Positions 44,883 through 52,600 of a stretch of 64,000 nucleotides of DNA are shown here, in pieces; within the stretch, counting starts at the first letter, position 1; each line of letters begins with the position of its first letter. Source of the DNA: Bacillota bacterium. GTDB taxonomy: Bacteria > Bacillota > Clostridia > Oscillospirales > Ruminococcaceae. The notes under the pieces are model-generated. The model searched no databases and was not told the DNA's origin. It was given only the letters and a program-made list of their open reading frames with translations. A program made the translations under genes and the position numbers. The stretch spans positions 124,001 to 188,000 of the forward strand of contig JAEZYS010000002.1 of NCBI GenBank assembly GCA_023418925.1, given 5' to 3'.

Positions 44883-44890
44883 AACTTGAT

Positions 44891-45154
44891 TTACTTAATA
44901 TTCTTAATTACCTGAAATCCCTTTAATGCTCCGTCCTCAATTGGCTCACCCAACCACACCTGAAAATCTTTATCAGCCATTGCACGGTCGAGAAGTTCCA
45001 CTATTAATCCATTCAGACTTACCCCCTGTTTTTCGGCGAAGGCTTTGTATTCTTCCTTTTTCCCTTTGGGTACTCTTATTCTGATATCATCAGTACGTGC
45101 TTGCATGTATTTAATACTTGCTTGTTTTTGTGCATCCGTATATTTCGCTCCCAT
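44891..45154 (-). CDS. Ribbon-helix-helix (Arc-like) DNA-binding protein
   Basis: In this 87-residue protein the middle section DDIRIRVPKGKKEEYKAFAEKQGVSLNGL gives the beta-strand plus two-helix pattern of Arc/MetJ-type regulators. The strand DIRIRV would contact DNA. The start has GAGGTGATATT. Such proteins are frequent next to integrases in Clostridial mobile elements, where they control excision or act as antitoxins. No toxin gene is adjacent, so a regulator role is more likely here. Confidence 0.75.
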   Translation of the reverse strand: MGAKYTDAQKQASIKYMQARTDDIRIRVPKGKKEEYKAFAEKQGVSLNGLIVELLDRAMADKDFQVWLGEPIEDGALKGFQVIKNIK

Positions 45155-45247
45155 AATATCACCTCAAAATTATTATACCATTTTATATATATGTACGCTA
45201 TATACATAATAAACAAACAAAAACAATATCTTTGTACAATTTACCGC

Positions 45248-45276
45248 TTGTATATATAGGACATATATTATATAAT
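45248..45276 (+). promoter_or_regulatory. Promoter for the 45327 gene
   Basis: TTGTAT (45248-45253), a 17-base spacer and TATAAT (45271-45276). Confidence 0.6.
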
Positions 45277-45326
45277 AAGATTATAGAAATAGCAATACAG
45301 TTAAAAGACAGAAAGAGGTTGAGTTT

Positions 45327-45515
45327 ATGAATATCGAAGAAGTTTGGTTTCATGATGGTGGACGTTGGGTTGGTAAATGTGATTGCTTTGCAAGAATTGA
45401 AGGTCAAAAAGGTTTAAAACCTATAACGCAAATTGAATGTTATGAATTCATTAATTCACTCGGTGTTAAATGTTACGGGGAAAATAAAGAGGGTTATATT
45501 GTATATGGCAAATAG
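45327..45515 (+). CDS. Small uncharacterised element protein (62 aa)
   Basis: The ATG at 45327 lies behind AAAGAGG with a promoter 50 bases upstream. The product is rich in aromatic and cysteine residues (VWFHDGGRWVGKCDCFARIE, later KCYGENKEGYIVYG) and is probably a small beta-sheet domain. No signal or membrane segment is seen. A similar-sized gene follows 50 bases later. No family is recognised. Confidence 0.7.
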   Translation: MNIEEVWFHDGGRWVGKCDCFARIEGQKGLKPITQIECYEFINSLGVKCYGENKEGYIVYGK

Positions 45516-45565
45516 TATTACTTCCGAGTGGAGCGGATAAACTCCTCAGAAAGGATGTTAATTTT

Positions 45566-45742
45566 ATGAGTAGGAGAAAAGTAACAATTGATGAAGTAAG
45601 AAAAATAACTGGTGAAGATGATAAGTCTTTGGGTATATGTGCATTAGTTGATGTAGAAAATATGGGATTTTGCAAAGATGGTGTTACACGTTGGTATCAT
45701 TTTGATTTAGTTGGTGAACCAGTTGTATATTATAAATACTAA
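45566..45742 (+). CDS. Small uncharacterised element protein (58 aa)
   Basis: The frame runs from ATG 45566, with AAAGGATG upstream, to TAA 45740-45742. The product starts MSRRKVTIDEVRKITGEDD and ends FDLVGEPVVYYKY. It is followed at once by a good terminator. It probably shares a transcript with the 45327 gene, with which it has a loosely similar beta-rich ending. The function is unknown. Confidence 0.65.
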   Translation: MSRRKVTIDEVRKITGEDDKSLGICALVDVENMGFCKDGVTRWYHFDLVGEPVVYYKY

Positions 45743-45746
45743 CGAT

Positions 45747-45784
45747 AAAAAAACCGCAGTGGAGATTCCCACTTGCGGTTTTTA
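45747..45784 (+). terminator. Terminator after the two small genes
   Basis: ACCGCA-GTGG pairs with CCAC-TTGCGGT (one bulge), followed by TTTTT. Confidence 0.82.
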
Positions 45785-45801
45785 CAAATCTTACAGCTAT
45801 T

Positions 45802-45820
45802 AATTCCCCAGTGGGGAATT
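45802..45820. repeat. 19-bp palindrome, copy 1 (intergenic)
   Basis: AATTCCCCAGTGGGGAATT. The symmetry extends two bases further on each side. It lies 31 bases upstream of the -35 box of the 45935 gene. Confidence 0.9.
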
Positions 45821-45850
45821 AATATATCCCTAAAATAATTTTATAATCAC

Positions 45851-45918
45851 TTGACAAAATAAAATTAATAATTATAATATAGTTATGCAGTTAAATTTAG
45901 TTGCATAACTATATTATA
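45851..45918 (+). promoter_or_regulatory. Promoter with overlapping 17-bp inverted repeat (operator candidate)
   Basis: TTGACA (45851-45856), a 16-base spacer and TATAAT (45873-45878). The -10 box begins a perfect inverted repeat of 17 bases (45873-45889 with 45902-45918) separated by 12 bases and ending just before the AAAGGAG site. It could be an operator or a leader hairpin. Confidence 0.75.
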
Positions 45919-45934
45919 AAGGAGTGAATTTAAT

Positions 45935-46567
45935 ATGCTCACAAAAAGAAACACTGTTCAAAAAAGTTACAGAATCGAAGGAAGATTAAATGGAGATTTG
46001 GAGTTACTTTCTCAGAAACTCGGTCGTCCTCAAAATGATTTGATTAACATTGCACTTAACCAACTTATGTTAGATAATATAGGATGGTTTGTAGAAGATT
46101 ACTTGAATGACATGCTTGAAGACTTCTTGTCAGGCAAAGTAATGGAACAAGAAATTGTAACAGACAATTTACGTTTTCATGTAATTAACAAAGGCGACAG
46201 TATAAAAATTGATTATGACATTAAAACTCCGAGTTTTACTGAGAGCTGCAACAACGGATTTTATGTTGGTGGTAAAATTGGAATGGAAATGATACAGCAT
46301 GACCTTACTCAGATTGCCTTGAAAATCGGTACTTCTTCCGAACAAATTCAGGGATACCTAAAAAAACGATTTGATTACATTTTTTCAGAACAAGCAAAAT
46401 GCCAAAAATTTGACGTAGAAAAATACATGGATCAATGTTATGGACTGGAAACAAAAGATGAACTATACGAAAGTCTTTCACGATACACCATTTCCCAAGA
46501 ATCTCGACAAGCGGCTCAAGAAGAAAGAAGAAAAAACACTAAGGAGAGTGATTGTAATGCTGATTAA
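45935..46567 (+). CDS. Uncharacterised element protein with ribbon-helix-helix-like N terminus
   Basis: In this 210-residue protein the first 50 residues (KSYRIEGRLNGDLELLSQKLGRPQNDLINIALNQLM) have the strand-helix-helix pattern of CopG-like DNA-binding proteins. The remainder is unassigned, with a long charged C-terminal helix. A 17-bp inverted repeat over its own promoter would suit autoregulation. The last 11 bases overlap the next gene, so the two are coupled. Confidence 0.7.
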   Translation: MLTKRNTVQKSYRIEGRLNGDLELLSQKLGRPQNDLINIALNQLMLDNIGWFVEDYLNDMLEDFLSGKVMEQEIVTDNLRFHVINKGDSIKIDYDIKTPSFTESCNNGFYVGGKIGMEMIQHDLTQIALKIGTSSEQIQGYLKKRFDYIFSEQAKCQKFDVEKYMDQCYGLETKDELYESLSRYTISQESRQAAQEERRKNTKESDCNAD

Positions 46568-46757
46568 AGTATTCCCTATTGACATTGAACATCCTGTGCA
46601 TCTTTGGACTTATCGCAGTTTTCAAGAAAGATTAAACGGAGTATGTAAAGGACACGAGATAAGTGGCAACTTAATACTGAGTAAAGTTTATGACATTCCG
46701 CAGCCGTTTGATCCAAAAATACTCAAGGAGTATGGTTTAGATTATGCAAAAGTATAA
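46557..46757 (+). CDS. Small uncharacterised element protein (66 aa)
   Basis: The start ATG 46557 has AAGGAGAG nine bases upstream, inside the end of the preceding gene. The product begins MLIKVFPIDIEHPVHLWTYR and ends ILKEYGLDYAKV. It has no membrane segment. It is translationally coupled to the preceding RHH-like gene and may act with it. A longer frame starting at 46440 lies out of frame inside that gene and is rejected. Confidence 0.65.
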   Translation: MLIKVFPIDIEHPVHLWTYRSFQERLNGVCKGHEISGNLILSKVYDIPQPFDPKILKEYGLDYAKV

Positions 46758-46771
46758 TTGATTTGTCTTTC

Positions 46772-46799
46772 TTGACACACCTATTTAATTGAGTATAAT
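46772..46799 (+). promoter_or_regulatory. Promoter of the 46870 gene
   Basis: TTGACA (46772-46777), a 16-base spacer and TATAAT (46794-46799). A copy of the palindrome sits about 25 bases downstream, in the 5' untranslated region. Confidence 0.75.
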
Positions 46800-46823
46800 T
46801 AAATTTAGAAACAATTACTATTG

Positions 46824-46842
46824 TATTCCCCACTGGGGAATA
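46824..46842. repeat. Palindrome copy 2 (5' untranslated region)
   Basis: TATTCCCCACTGGGGAATA, which differs from the other copies only at the outermost pair. It lies between the promoter at 46772 and the start codon at 46870. Confidence 0.88.
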
Positions 46843-46869
46843 CTCTTTAATGAAAGAGTGGTGTATATT

Positions 46870-47271
46870 ATGTCAAGAAAATTTTTCCTTGATGGTAAAA
46901 ATCGAACCACTTTTGATGTATTCAAAAGCAATATTTGTCATCGTGTTAAAGACAACGGTGATATCCCTTTTATTATTGAAGTTCTCCAATCAAATGTAAT
47001 TTTTGATTACTTTGAGAAGAAGTGGCATGCAGAATGTCTTTACCTGCTTGCAATGCTTGACTATATAAGCAAAGAAAACGATATTCCACTTTGTGCAGAT
47101 TATAACCATTTAAGACAATGTAAGTTACCGGAGATAGTATATCCACAAGGTATTATCCTACTTGCATCCGTCACTAACAACGAACAAATTAAAGTAGATA
47201 GCTTTAATAATTCTATAAGTGAGTTTAAACGCTTCAACATTGTTGAAAACGAGATAAGAAATGTTGTATAG
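46870..47271 (+). CDS. Uncharacterised element protein (133 aa)
   Basis: The start ATG 46870 is behind AAAGAGTGGTG. A longer frame that runs through the palindrome is rejected because it begins before the promoter's transcript. The product starts MSRKFFLDGKNRTTFDVFKS and contains a hydrophobic helix in WHAECLYLLAMLDYIS. No known domain is recognised. It has its own promoter with a palindrome in the leader, and lies in the accessory block ahead of the Fic-like gene. Confidence 0.65.
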   Translation: MSRKFFLDGKNRTTFDVFKSNICHRVKDNGDIPFIIEVLQSNVIFDYFEKKWHAECLYLLAMLDYISKENDIPLCADYNHLRQCKLPEIVYPQGIILLASVTNNEQIKVDSFNNSISEFKRFNIVENEIRNVV

Positions 47272-47329
47272 CTGTATTTTATTTACTTAATATAAAACAA
47301 TCATATATAAAATTCTGATATCGCAAGAT

Positions 47330-47348
47330 AATTCCCCAGTGGGGAATT
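47330..47348. repeat. 19-bp palindrome, copy 3 (upstream of the Fic-like gene)
   Basis: AATTCCCCAGTGGGGAATT, 33 bases before the Fic-like start codon and preceded by AGAT as in copies 4 and 5 (read in gene direction). Confidence 0.9.
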
Positions 47349-47381
47349 TATATTATTTATTAAAGCAAGGAGCGTGACATT

Positions 47382-48239
47382 ATGGATGCAAAATACAATA
47401 TGACGGTTGAAGAAAATATTTTTGTTGCCAAAAGAAATATTGTTGATTATATATGGAAATCAGCGCGTTTAGAGGGAATTAACGTTACATTTCCTCAAAC
47501 CTATGCAATAATTGAAAAAGCTAGAGTTACTGGTGTCGATGTTGATGATATATTAAAAATAACAAATTTAAAAAGAGCTTGGCAAATAGTATTTGATAAT
47601 ATAGAAACACCATTGACTTTAGACCTCATATGCAAAATACATGGCGAAGTAGCACGTGACGAAGCTCTGAAGTGGGGTGAATTACGTACAGGCAGAGTAT
47701 ATATTTCAGGAACAGAATATATTCCCCCAATACCTGATAAGTGCAACGTTGAGAAAGAATTACTAAGATTGAATGAAATAGAACACCCAACCGAAAGAGC
47801 TATTGAAACTATGTTTTGGGGCATGAAAAGCCAATTGTTCTGGGACGGCAATAAGCGTGTATCTATGCTTGCCGCAAACAAAATAATGATTGAAAACGGT
47901 TGTGGAATAATTTCTATACCAAATGATCAGTTAGAAAAGTTCAACGATGTACTATGCGATTTTTATTCAAATAACACTTTATCTGAAGCAAAAAAATTTG
48001 TATACGACAGTTGCATAGATGGTATAGATTTTCGCACCCAGGAACGATATAACAAGGAACAAGATAAAAATCCTCAATCGGTAGAATCTCTTGCAGCTGC
48101 TGCTAATAAAAAGTATGAGGAAAGCAAAAAGCAAACATTATCCTCTGTTCTCAAGACAGTAAGTCAAGTGCATACGGAATTACAAGATAACCCTATTCTT
48201 CCTAACAAGCAAATAAAGAATTCTGATATTGAAAGATAA
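47382..48239 (+). CDS. Fic/Doc-family protein lacking the catalytic histidine
   Basis: The 285-residue Fic-fold protein has an inhibitory-helix motif S-x-x-x-E-G near the N terminus (Ser27, Glu31, Gly32), which places it with class II Fic proteins. The catalytic loop reads QLFWDGNKR (151-159). The usual HxFxDGN(G/K)R histidine is glutamine, so normal AMP transfer is unlikely. The C terminus (from about 215) is charged and unassigned. It may be an inactive regulator, an antitoxin-like partner, or use different chemistry. Its stop codon lies in palindrome copy 4. Confidence 0.85.
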   Translation: MDAKYNMTVEENIFVAKRNIVDYIWKSARLEGINVTFPQTYAIIEKARVTGVDVDDILKITNLKRAWQIVFDNIETPLTLDLICKIHGEVARDEALKWGELRTGRVYISGTEYIPPIPDKCNVEKELLRLNEIEHPTERAIETMFWGMKSQLFWDGNKRVSMLAANKIMIENGCGIISIPNDQLEKFNDVLCDFYSNNTLSEAKKFVYDSCIDGIDFRTQERYNKEQDKNPQSVESLAAAANKKYEESKKQTLSSVLKTVSQVHTELQDNPILPNKQIKNSDIER

Positions 48240-48256
48240 TTCCCCACTGGGGAATT
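48238..48256. repeat. 19-bp palindrome, copy 4 (at the Fic-like stop codon)
   Basis: AATTCCCCACTGGGGAATT. The TAA stop of the Fic-like gene is formed by its left edge. Confidence 0.9.
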
Positions 48257-48258
48257 AA

Positions 48259-48286
48259 AAAAGACCGCTGAATCCAGCGGTCTTTT
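48259..48286. terminator. Bidirectional terminator
   Basis: AAAAGACCGCTG (48259-48270) pairs with CAGCGGTCTTTT (48275-48286), loop AATC, between convergent genes. Confidence 0.92.
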
Positions 48287-48289
48287 GCC

Positions 48290-49210
48290 TTAATTAATCT
48301 CCGGCATAAGTTCTGTAGCAATGTCAAGCAACCATTGCTGACGGTTCTTTTCATTATCGATTTTGTTTATCAAATTCACAAAATAGGTTTCACTGAATTC
48401 TATGGTTCTTTTATAAAGGATATCACCCGATATCAGATCGTCAACATAGAAATCCATACTTTCACATAAAGTCTCTCCATCGGTAGCCTTCTGCCTGTGA
48501 TTTGTAAAACGAAATTGTAGCATCAAAAAACTATCCTTATTATCAAGCCTTGCATATATTCTATCTGATATATTATCATCTGTTTTAGACGGTTCAACAA
48601 AGTTGACGTTCGGATGAATCACAATTGCATTATACAATTCAGAGCCGACCAAAAATTTTTCTCCCCATATATTTTGCTGCTGCATTCCTCGATACGCAAA
48701 TACATACGGCAAATTAGCTTCAGTCAGCCAAGGGTAACAATATACATGACTTTTTAAATACTGCGTTAATGCAACTCTCCAAAATCTAGTACTGAATTTA
48801 ACTTCAAACTCATGGCTTAAAATATAAACTACTCTGTCGAATTGATTCTTTAGTAAATTATAAAGTTCAATTACTCCATCATCAATTTCAAGTAGATCTT
48901 TTTCATTTGGTTCCCGATAATCTTTTCTTTTTGCAAAAGGGCAGTACTCATATTTCTGTTGATTCCACACAGGCAATCCCTTAATGTATTTACCCGCGTG
49001 TGCTCCATGTGGTCTTACTTTAATTTCACGTTCTATACCTTTTAATAAAATAGGGTTCAAGCATGATGGACATATACCATATGCTGAAAGTCCTCCAGAT
49101 TCGTTGGATTGCTCAAAAGGCTGTAGTCGCCCGGTATGTACTTCAAAATTTTTGCTTGTAATCTCATATCGAGGTGCAAGATGCGAAGCTTCAGTTTTAA
49201 AATATTTCAT
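48290..49210 (-). CDS. Uncharacterised zinc-ribbon-containing element protein (306 aa)
   Basis: The N-terminal third has CPSC (about residue 48) and a later YCPF, which could form a small zinc site. The rest is a mixed alpha/beta region with several Trp and Tyr residues (STRFWRVALTQYLKSHVYCYPWLTE). No enzyme motif is recognised. It overlaps the preceding gene by four bases (ATGA), so the two are expressed together. It probably comes from an integrative element and is of unknown function. Confidence 0.7.
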   Translation of the reverse strand: MKYFKTEASHLAPRYEITSKNFEVHTGRLQPFEQSNESGGLSAYGICPSCLNPILLKGIEREIKVRPHGAHAGKYIKGLPVWNQQKYEYCPFAKRKDYREPNEKDLLEIDDGVIELYNLLKNQFDRVVYILSHEFEVKFSTRFWRVALTQYLKSHVYCYPWLTEANLPYVFAYRGMQQQNIWGEKFLVGSELYNAIVIHPNVNFVEPSKTDDNISDRIYARLDNKDSFLMLQFRFTNHRQKATDGETLCESMDFYVDDLISGDILYKRTIEFSETYFVNLINKIDNEKNRQQWLLDIATELMPEIN

Positions 49211-49512
49211 TTACTACTTCCTCTGCTATTAGAATCATAGTTAAAATTACAGATGTTTTCATTGAAATTGAATTTGGTATTCAATGCAAAGTCTACATCA
49301 GCAAGCCAACTCTGCGGAAGCTTCGGCAAATCTCCATTCTCTATTGCAAATGCAAGACACTGCATTACTGTGATAAGTCCCATTGAAAACTCATGATCCT
49401 TGTCACGCAGCATAAACACAACATGCTCAAAGCAGTTATCACAATATACTCTTTCTGCCATCTCAAGTTCCGCACGATTAAAAAAAATATCCTTTTGATT
49501 CATTTCATCCAT
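49207..49512 (-). CDS. Uncharacterised element protein (101 aa)
   Basis: This small, mostly helical protein has a CxxC-like pair (YCDNCFEHVVFML). The start ATG 49512 has AAAGGAT upstream. It is coupled through ATGA to the zinc-ribbon gene downstream. It resembles short DUF proteins found in Clostridial conjugative elements, but no family name can be given. Confidence 0.68.
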   Translation of the reverse strand: MDEMNQKDIFFNRAELEMAERVYCDNCFEHVVFMLRDKDHEFSMGLITVMQCLAFAIENGDLPKLPQSWLADVDFALNTKFNFNENICNFNYDSNSRGSSK

Positions 49513-49565
49513 ATTATATAATCCTTTCGCATTTTAGCATAAATATGTTATTTCGTCAACAAATA

Positions 49566-49595
49566 TCTGAGGAGTAACATCTGTCACTCCTCAGA
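49566..49595 (-). terminator. Hairpin after the giant helicase gene
   Basis: TCTGAGGAGT and ACTCCTCAGA form a 10-bp stem just beyond the palindrome at the gene end. The T-tail is weak. Confidence 0.65.
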
Positions 49596-49596
49596 C

Positions 49597-49613
49597 ATTC
49601 CCCACTGGGGAAT
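49597..49613. repeat. Palindrome copy 5 (at the giant helicase stop codon)
   Basis: The 17-base form ATTCCCCACTGGGGAAT. In the gene direction the context AGAGATAATTCCCC matches the AGATAATTCCCC at copy 4, again placing a TAA stop at the edge. Confidence 0.9.
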
Positions 49614-52600
49614 TATCTCTCAGCAACTTGTAAATCACGTTTCGGTGTTTCCTTTTCTTTTTCAGAAATACGCTCATATCCTTGCTGTTCAATGTTTTCA
49701 AGCCAAGTCAGAGTAAAGTCATTACAGTCAGCTTGTTTTTCAGGAGAATTTGTGTATACTTCATATATTCCCAAGCCACTATTCTCATATTCTACAGCAG
49801 TAGCAGTACGTTTTTCCCTGTCAATCTCATATGTAATCATAGGATCATACATGAGATCTCCGTTCTGAACATATCTTTCAAGTCCTTGCTTGTCAAACCA
49901 CTCATCAGATACATCCTGTCTAAGTACACCATTATTTTCAACGCAGCAAGCTTCATTCGTTACATTTCCAAGCTCATCGGTTCTGTGAATGAGAATTATA
50001 TCTTCTGGCTGTATCAGTCCATACTCTTCCTTGTCATAATTCTTCGGTAAGGTTTTTTCTGAACTGAATTTTTTAAGAATGCTTTCGTGATTCATCTTTC
50101 CGATTAGTTTATCTGAAAAAGCAAGAGAATAATCTCCGTATTCATCCTTCTTATATACTCTGTAGCTATTAGGATTTGAATCTTTATACGGAGTAGATAA
50201 GTCGCAGAAAATCATTTGAACGCCACGTTTTTCAGCTGTTTCGTTATAAATTTCGGTTACCTTTTTAACACATGTATTTACCTTTGAATTTGGTTCATCA
50301 GGGGCATTGGGATCCATTAGTCTTAAATCAAGTCCTACTTTCTTTCCATCAATAGTAAGCTTGAGCATGTTATCTTCTGTAGGAAGAACACCACCGACAC
50401 GAATTATTTTAGCTCTGTCGCTGATTTTCTTCATTTCACGTTTAATTGCTCTTGAAGCAGGAACTACTACATTTTCAACCTCTGAATCAGGTCTTTCAAG
50501 ATTCATCATATCAGCCGTCTTTATATCAGCACACTCCCTATACATTGTCATGAGCTGCTCAACGCATGAATAATTCTGAATTCGTGTTTTCATCTGGAAT
50601 TTACCATCACATTCAGGCTTGAGTTCCATAGACTGCACACACTCTGCAAAAATACTTGCCCAGTTGTCAAATGTTTTTATTCCGGCTTCGGCAAGCTTAT
50701 CAGCTTGTAGATAGCGCATGATTGTGTATAACTCTGTCATACTGTTGCTGACAGGTGTTCCACTTGCGAAAACAACACCCTTATTGTCAGTTACCTCATT
50801 CAGATACTTGCACTTTGTAAGCAGCGCAAACGCGCGTCCTGAACCCTTTGTGCCAAGTCCTGCAACATTTCGCATTTTTGAATGTATATCCAGGTTCTTG
50901 TACATATGAGACTCATCAATGAAAAGTTTGTCTATGCCAAGACGTTCAAAAGAAATAACATTATCATCGCTGACTTTATCCTGAAGTTTTTTAAGGGAAG
51001 CTTCTTTGTTTTTTATTGATTGTTCAATTTGCTTTACTGAAAAGCTCTTTTTGTTTCCTGAAGCTTCGGCTTTCATTTCTTCAAGCGCATTTCTAAGCTG
51101 TTCAAGTTCATCGTTAAGATACTTTTCCTCAAGATCTTTTGACAGATGTATTCTGTCAAACTGCGAATGTCCGAGAATAACTGCATCAAAATCTCCTGTT
51201 GCTATCTTTGCCATAAGTGTACGTCTGTTTTCTTTTTCAAAGTCCTTTTTAGTTGCAACAAGAATGTTTGCATTAGGATAAAGAAGTCTGAAATCAGCTG
51301 CAAATTGCTCTGTAAGGCTGTTTGGAACAGCAAACATAGATTTATTGTGCAAGCCTAAACGCTTGCCCTCCATTGCTATTGCAATCATTTCAAAGGTTTT
51401 TCCTGCACCAACTTCATGAGCAAGTAATGTATTTCCGCTATAAAGCCCTCTTGCTATCGCATTTTTCTGGTGCGATCTCAATTCTATTGTTGGATTTATA
51501 CCAACAAAATTGAGTTTATCTCCATCATATTCTCTTAAACGGACGGAGTTAAATTTCTCGTTAAATATTTTTACAAGTTTCTCACGACGTTCAGGATCTT
51601 TAAAAGCCCATTCCGAAAAGACTCTCTTCATATCTTGCTGTTTTTGCTGAGCAATTGTTGATTTTTCATGGTCAACAACACGGACCGGCTTTCCATCCTG
51701 ACCATAAACTGGTCTGTTGTTTTCATCTGTTTTATCTCGCTTAACATTAACAGGCTTCATATTAAGAGTTGCTTCAAGTATTTCGTAAGCATTCATTTCT
51801 GGAGTTCCGAAAATTTGAGTAACCTCTGAATTGTAATAGTTGTTTTTGTAGCCGGAGACATTCCATTTATCAGTATATTCCGAATATTTAACCTCTAGAG
51901 TTTTAGCTGTTTGATATGGTACTTTAAATACTTCAAGCGCAAACTGCTGAACATATTCAGGAGGTATCCAGGCAGCACCTAGTTTTGCATCTATGTCGGC
52001 TGCATCTACTAAAGGTGGCAATGCCATTTTGAGTGCTTCACGGTTTTTGGTGAAATCATAATCAACAAAAGCTGTTGGAACTAGATCAAGTCTTTCAAGC
52101 TTCTTGCGTATATTACCTGTTAGATACTCATCTGCTGTAACATATATTGGCTCACCATTACTATCATTATCTGGTGAACGGAAGATTTTATCACCAAGCT
52201 CTGCAATAAGTGTTTCTTTATCCTTGCCCGTCAGCTGCTGCATATAGTCAAAATCAACCTTTGCTTTTTCTGCAACAGAAAGAACTAACGCATCAGCTGC
52301 AAGAGTTACATGCTCTGATAATATCTTTGGCTTAATTGTATTTTTGACAAAAATATCTGCCTTTCCTACATACTTTCCATCATTATCGTAATTTTCAAGG
52401 CTTACGAGCAAATGATAAGTGTTGTCGGAAGCAAAAGCAGCTTTGTTTTGCTTTGTATTAATGCGCCCGAATTCATTTACAAAATTATCATACTGAGCAT
52501 TAAGAGACTTTCTTACTGTTTCTATCTGCTCTGCGTTATGATTATCTGTATTGCTTATTTCCAGATCTAGCAGTTCATGTACAGTATTTCTCATATGTAC

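Larger units (their letters stand above)
44590..44890. other. Non-coding spacer upstream of int holding the repeat array
   Basis: The region carries the 15-bp repeats and, at its right end, the terminator of the ribbon-helix-helix gene. The int promoter must lie here but was not clearly resolved. Confidence 0.5.

Noticed and set aside
46789..46869. Extended N terminus reading through palindrome copy 2 in the 46870 gene
   Set aside because: It begins before the transcript start expected from the promoter at 46772-46799. The ATG at 46870 has a ribosome site.
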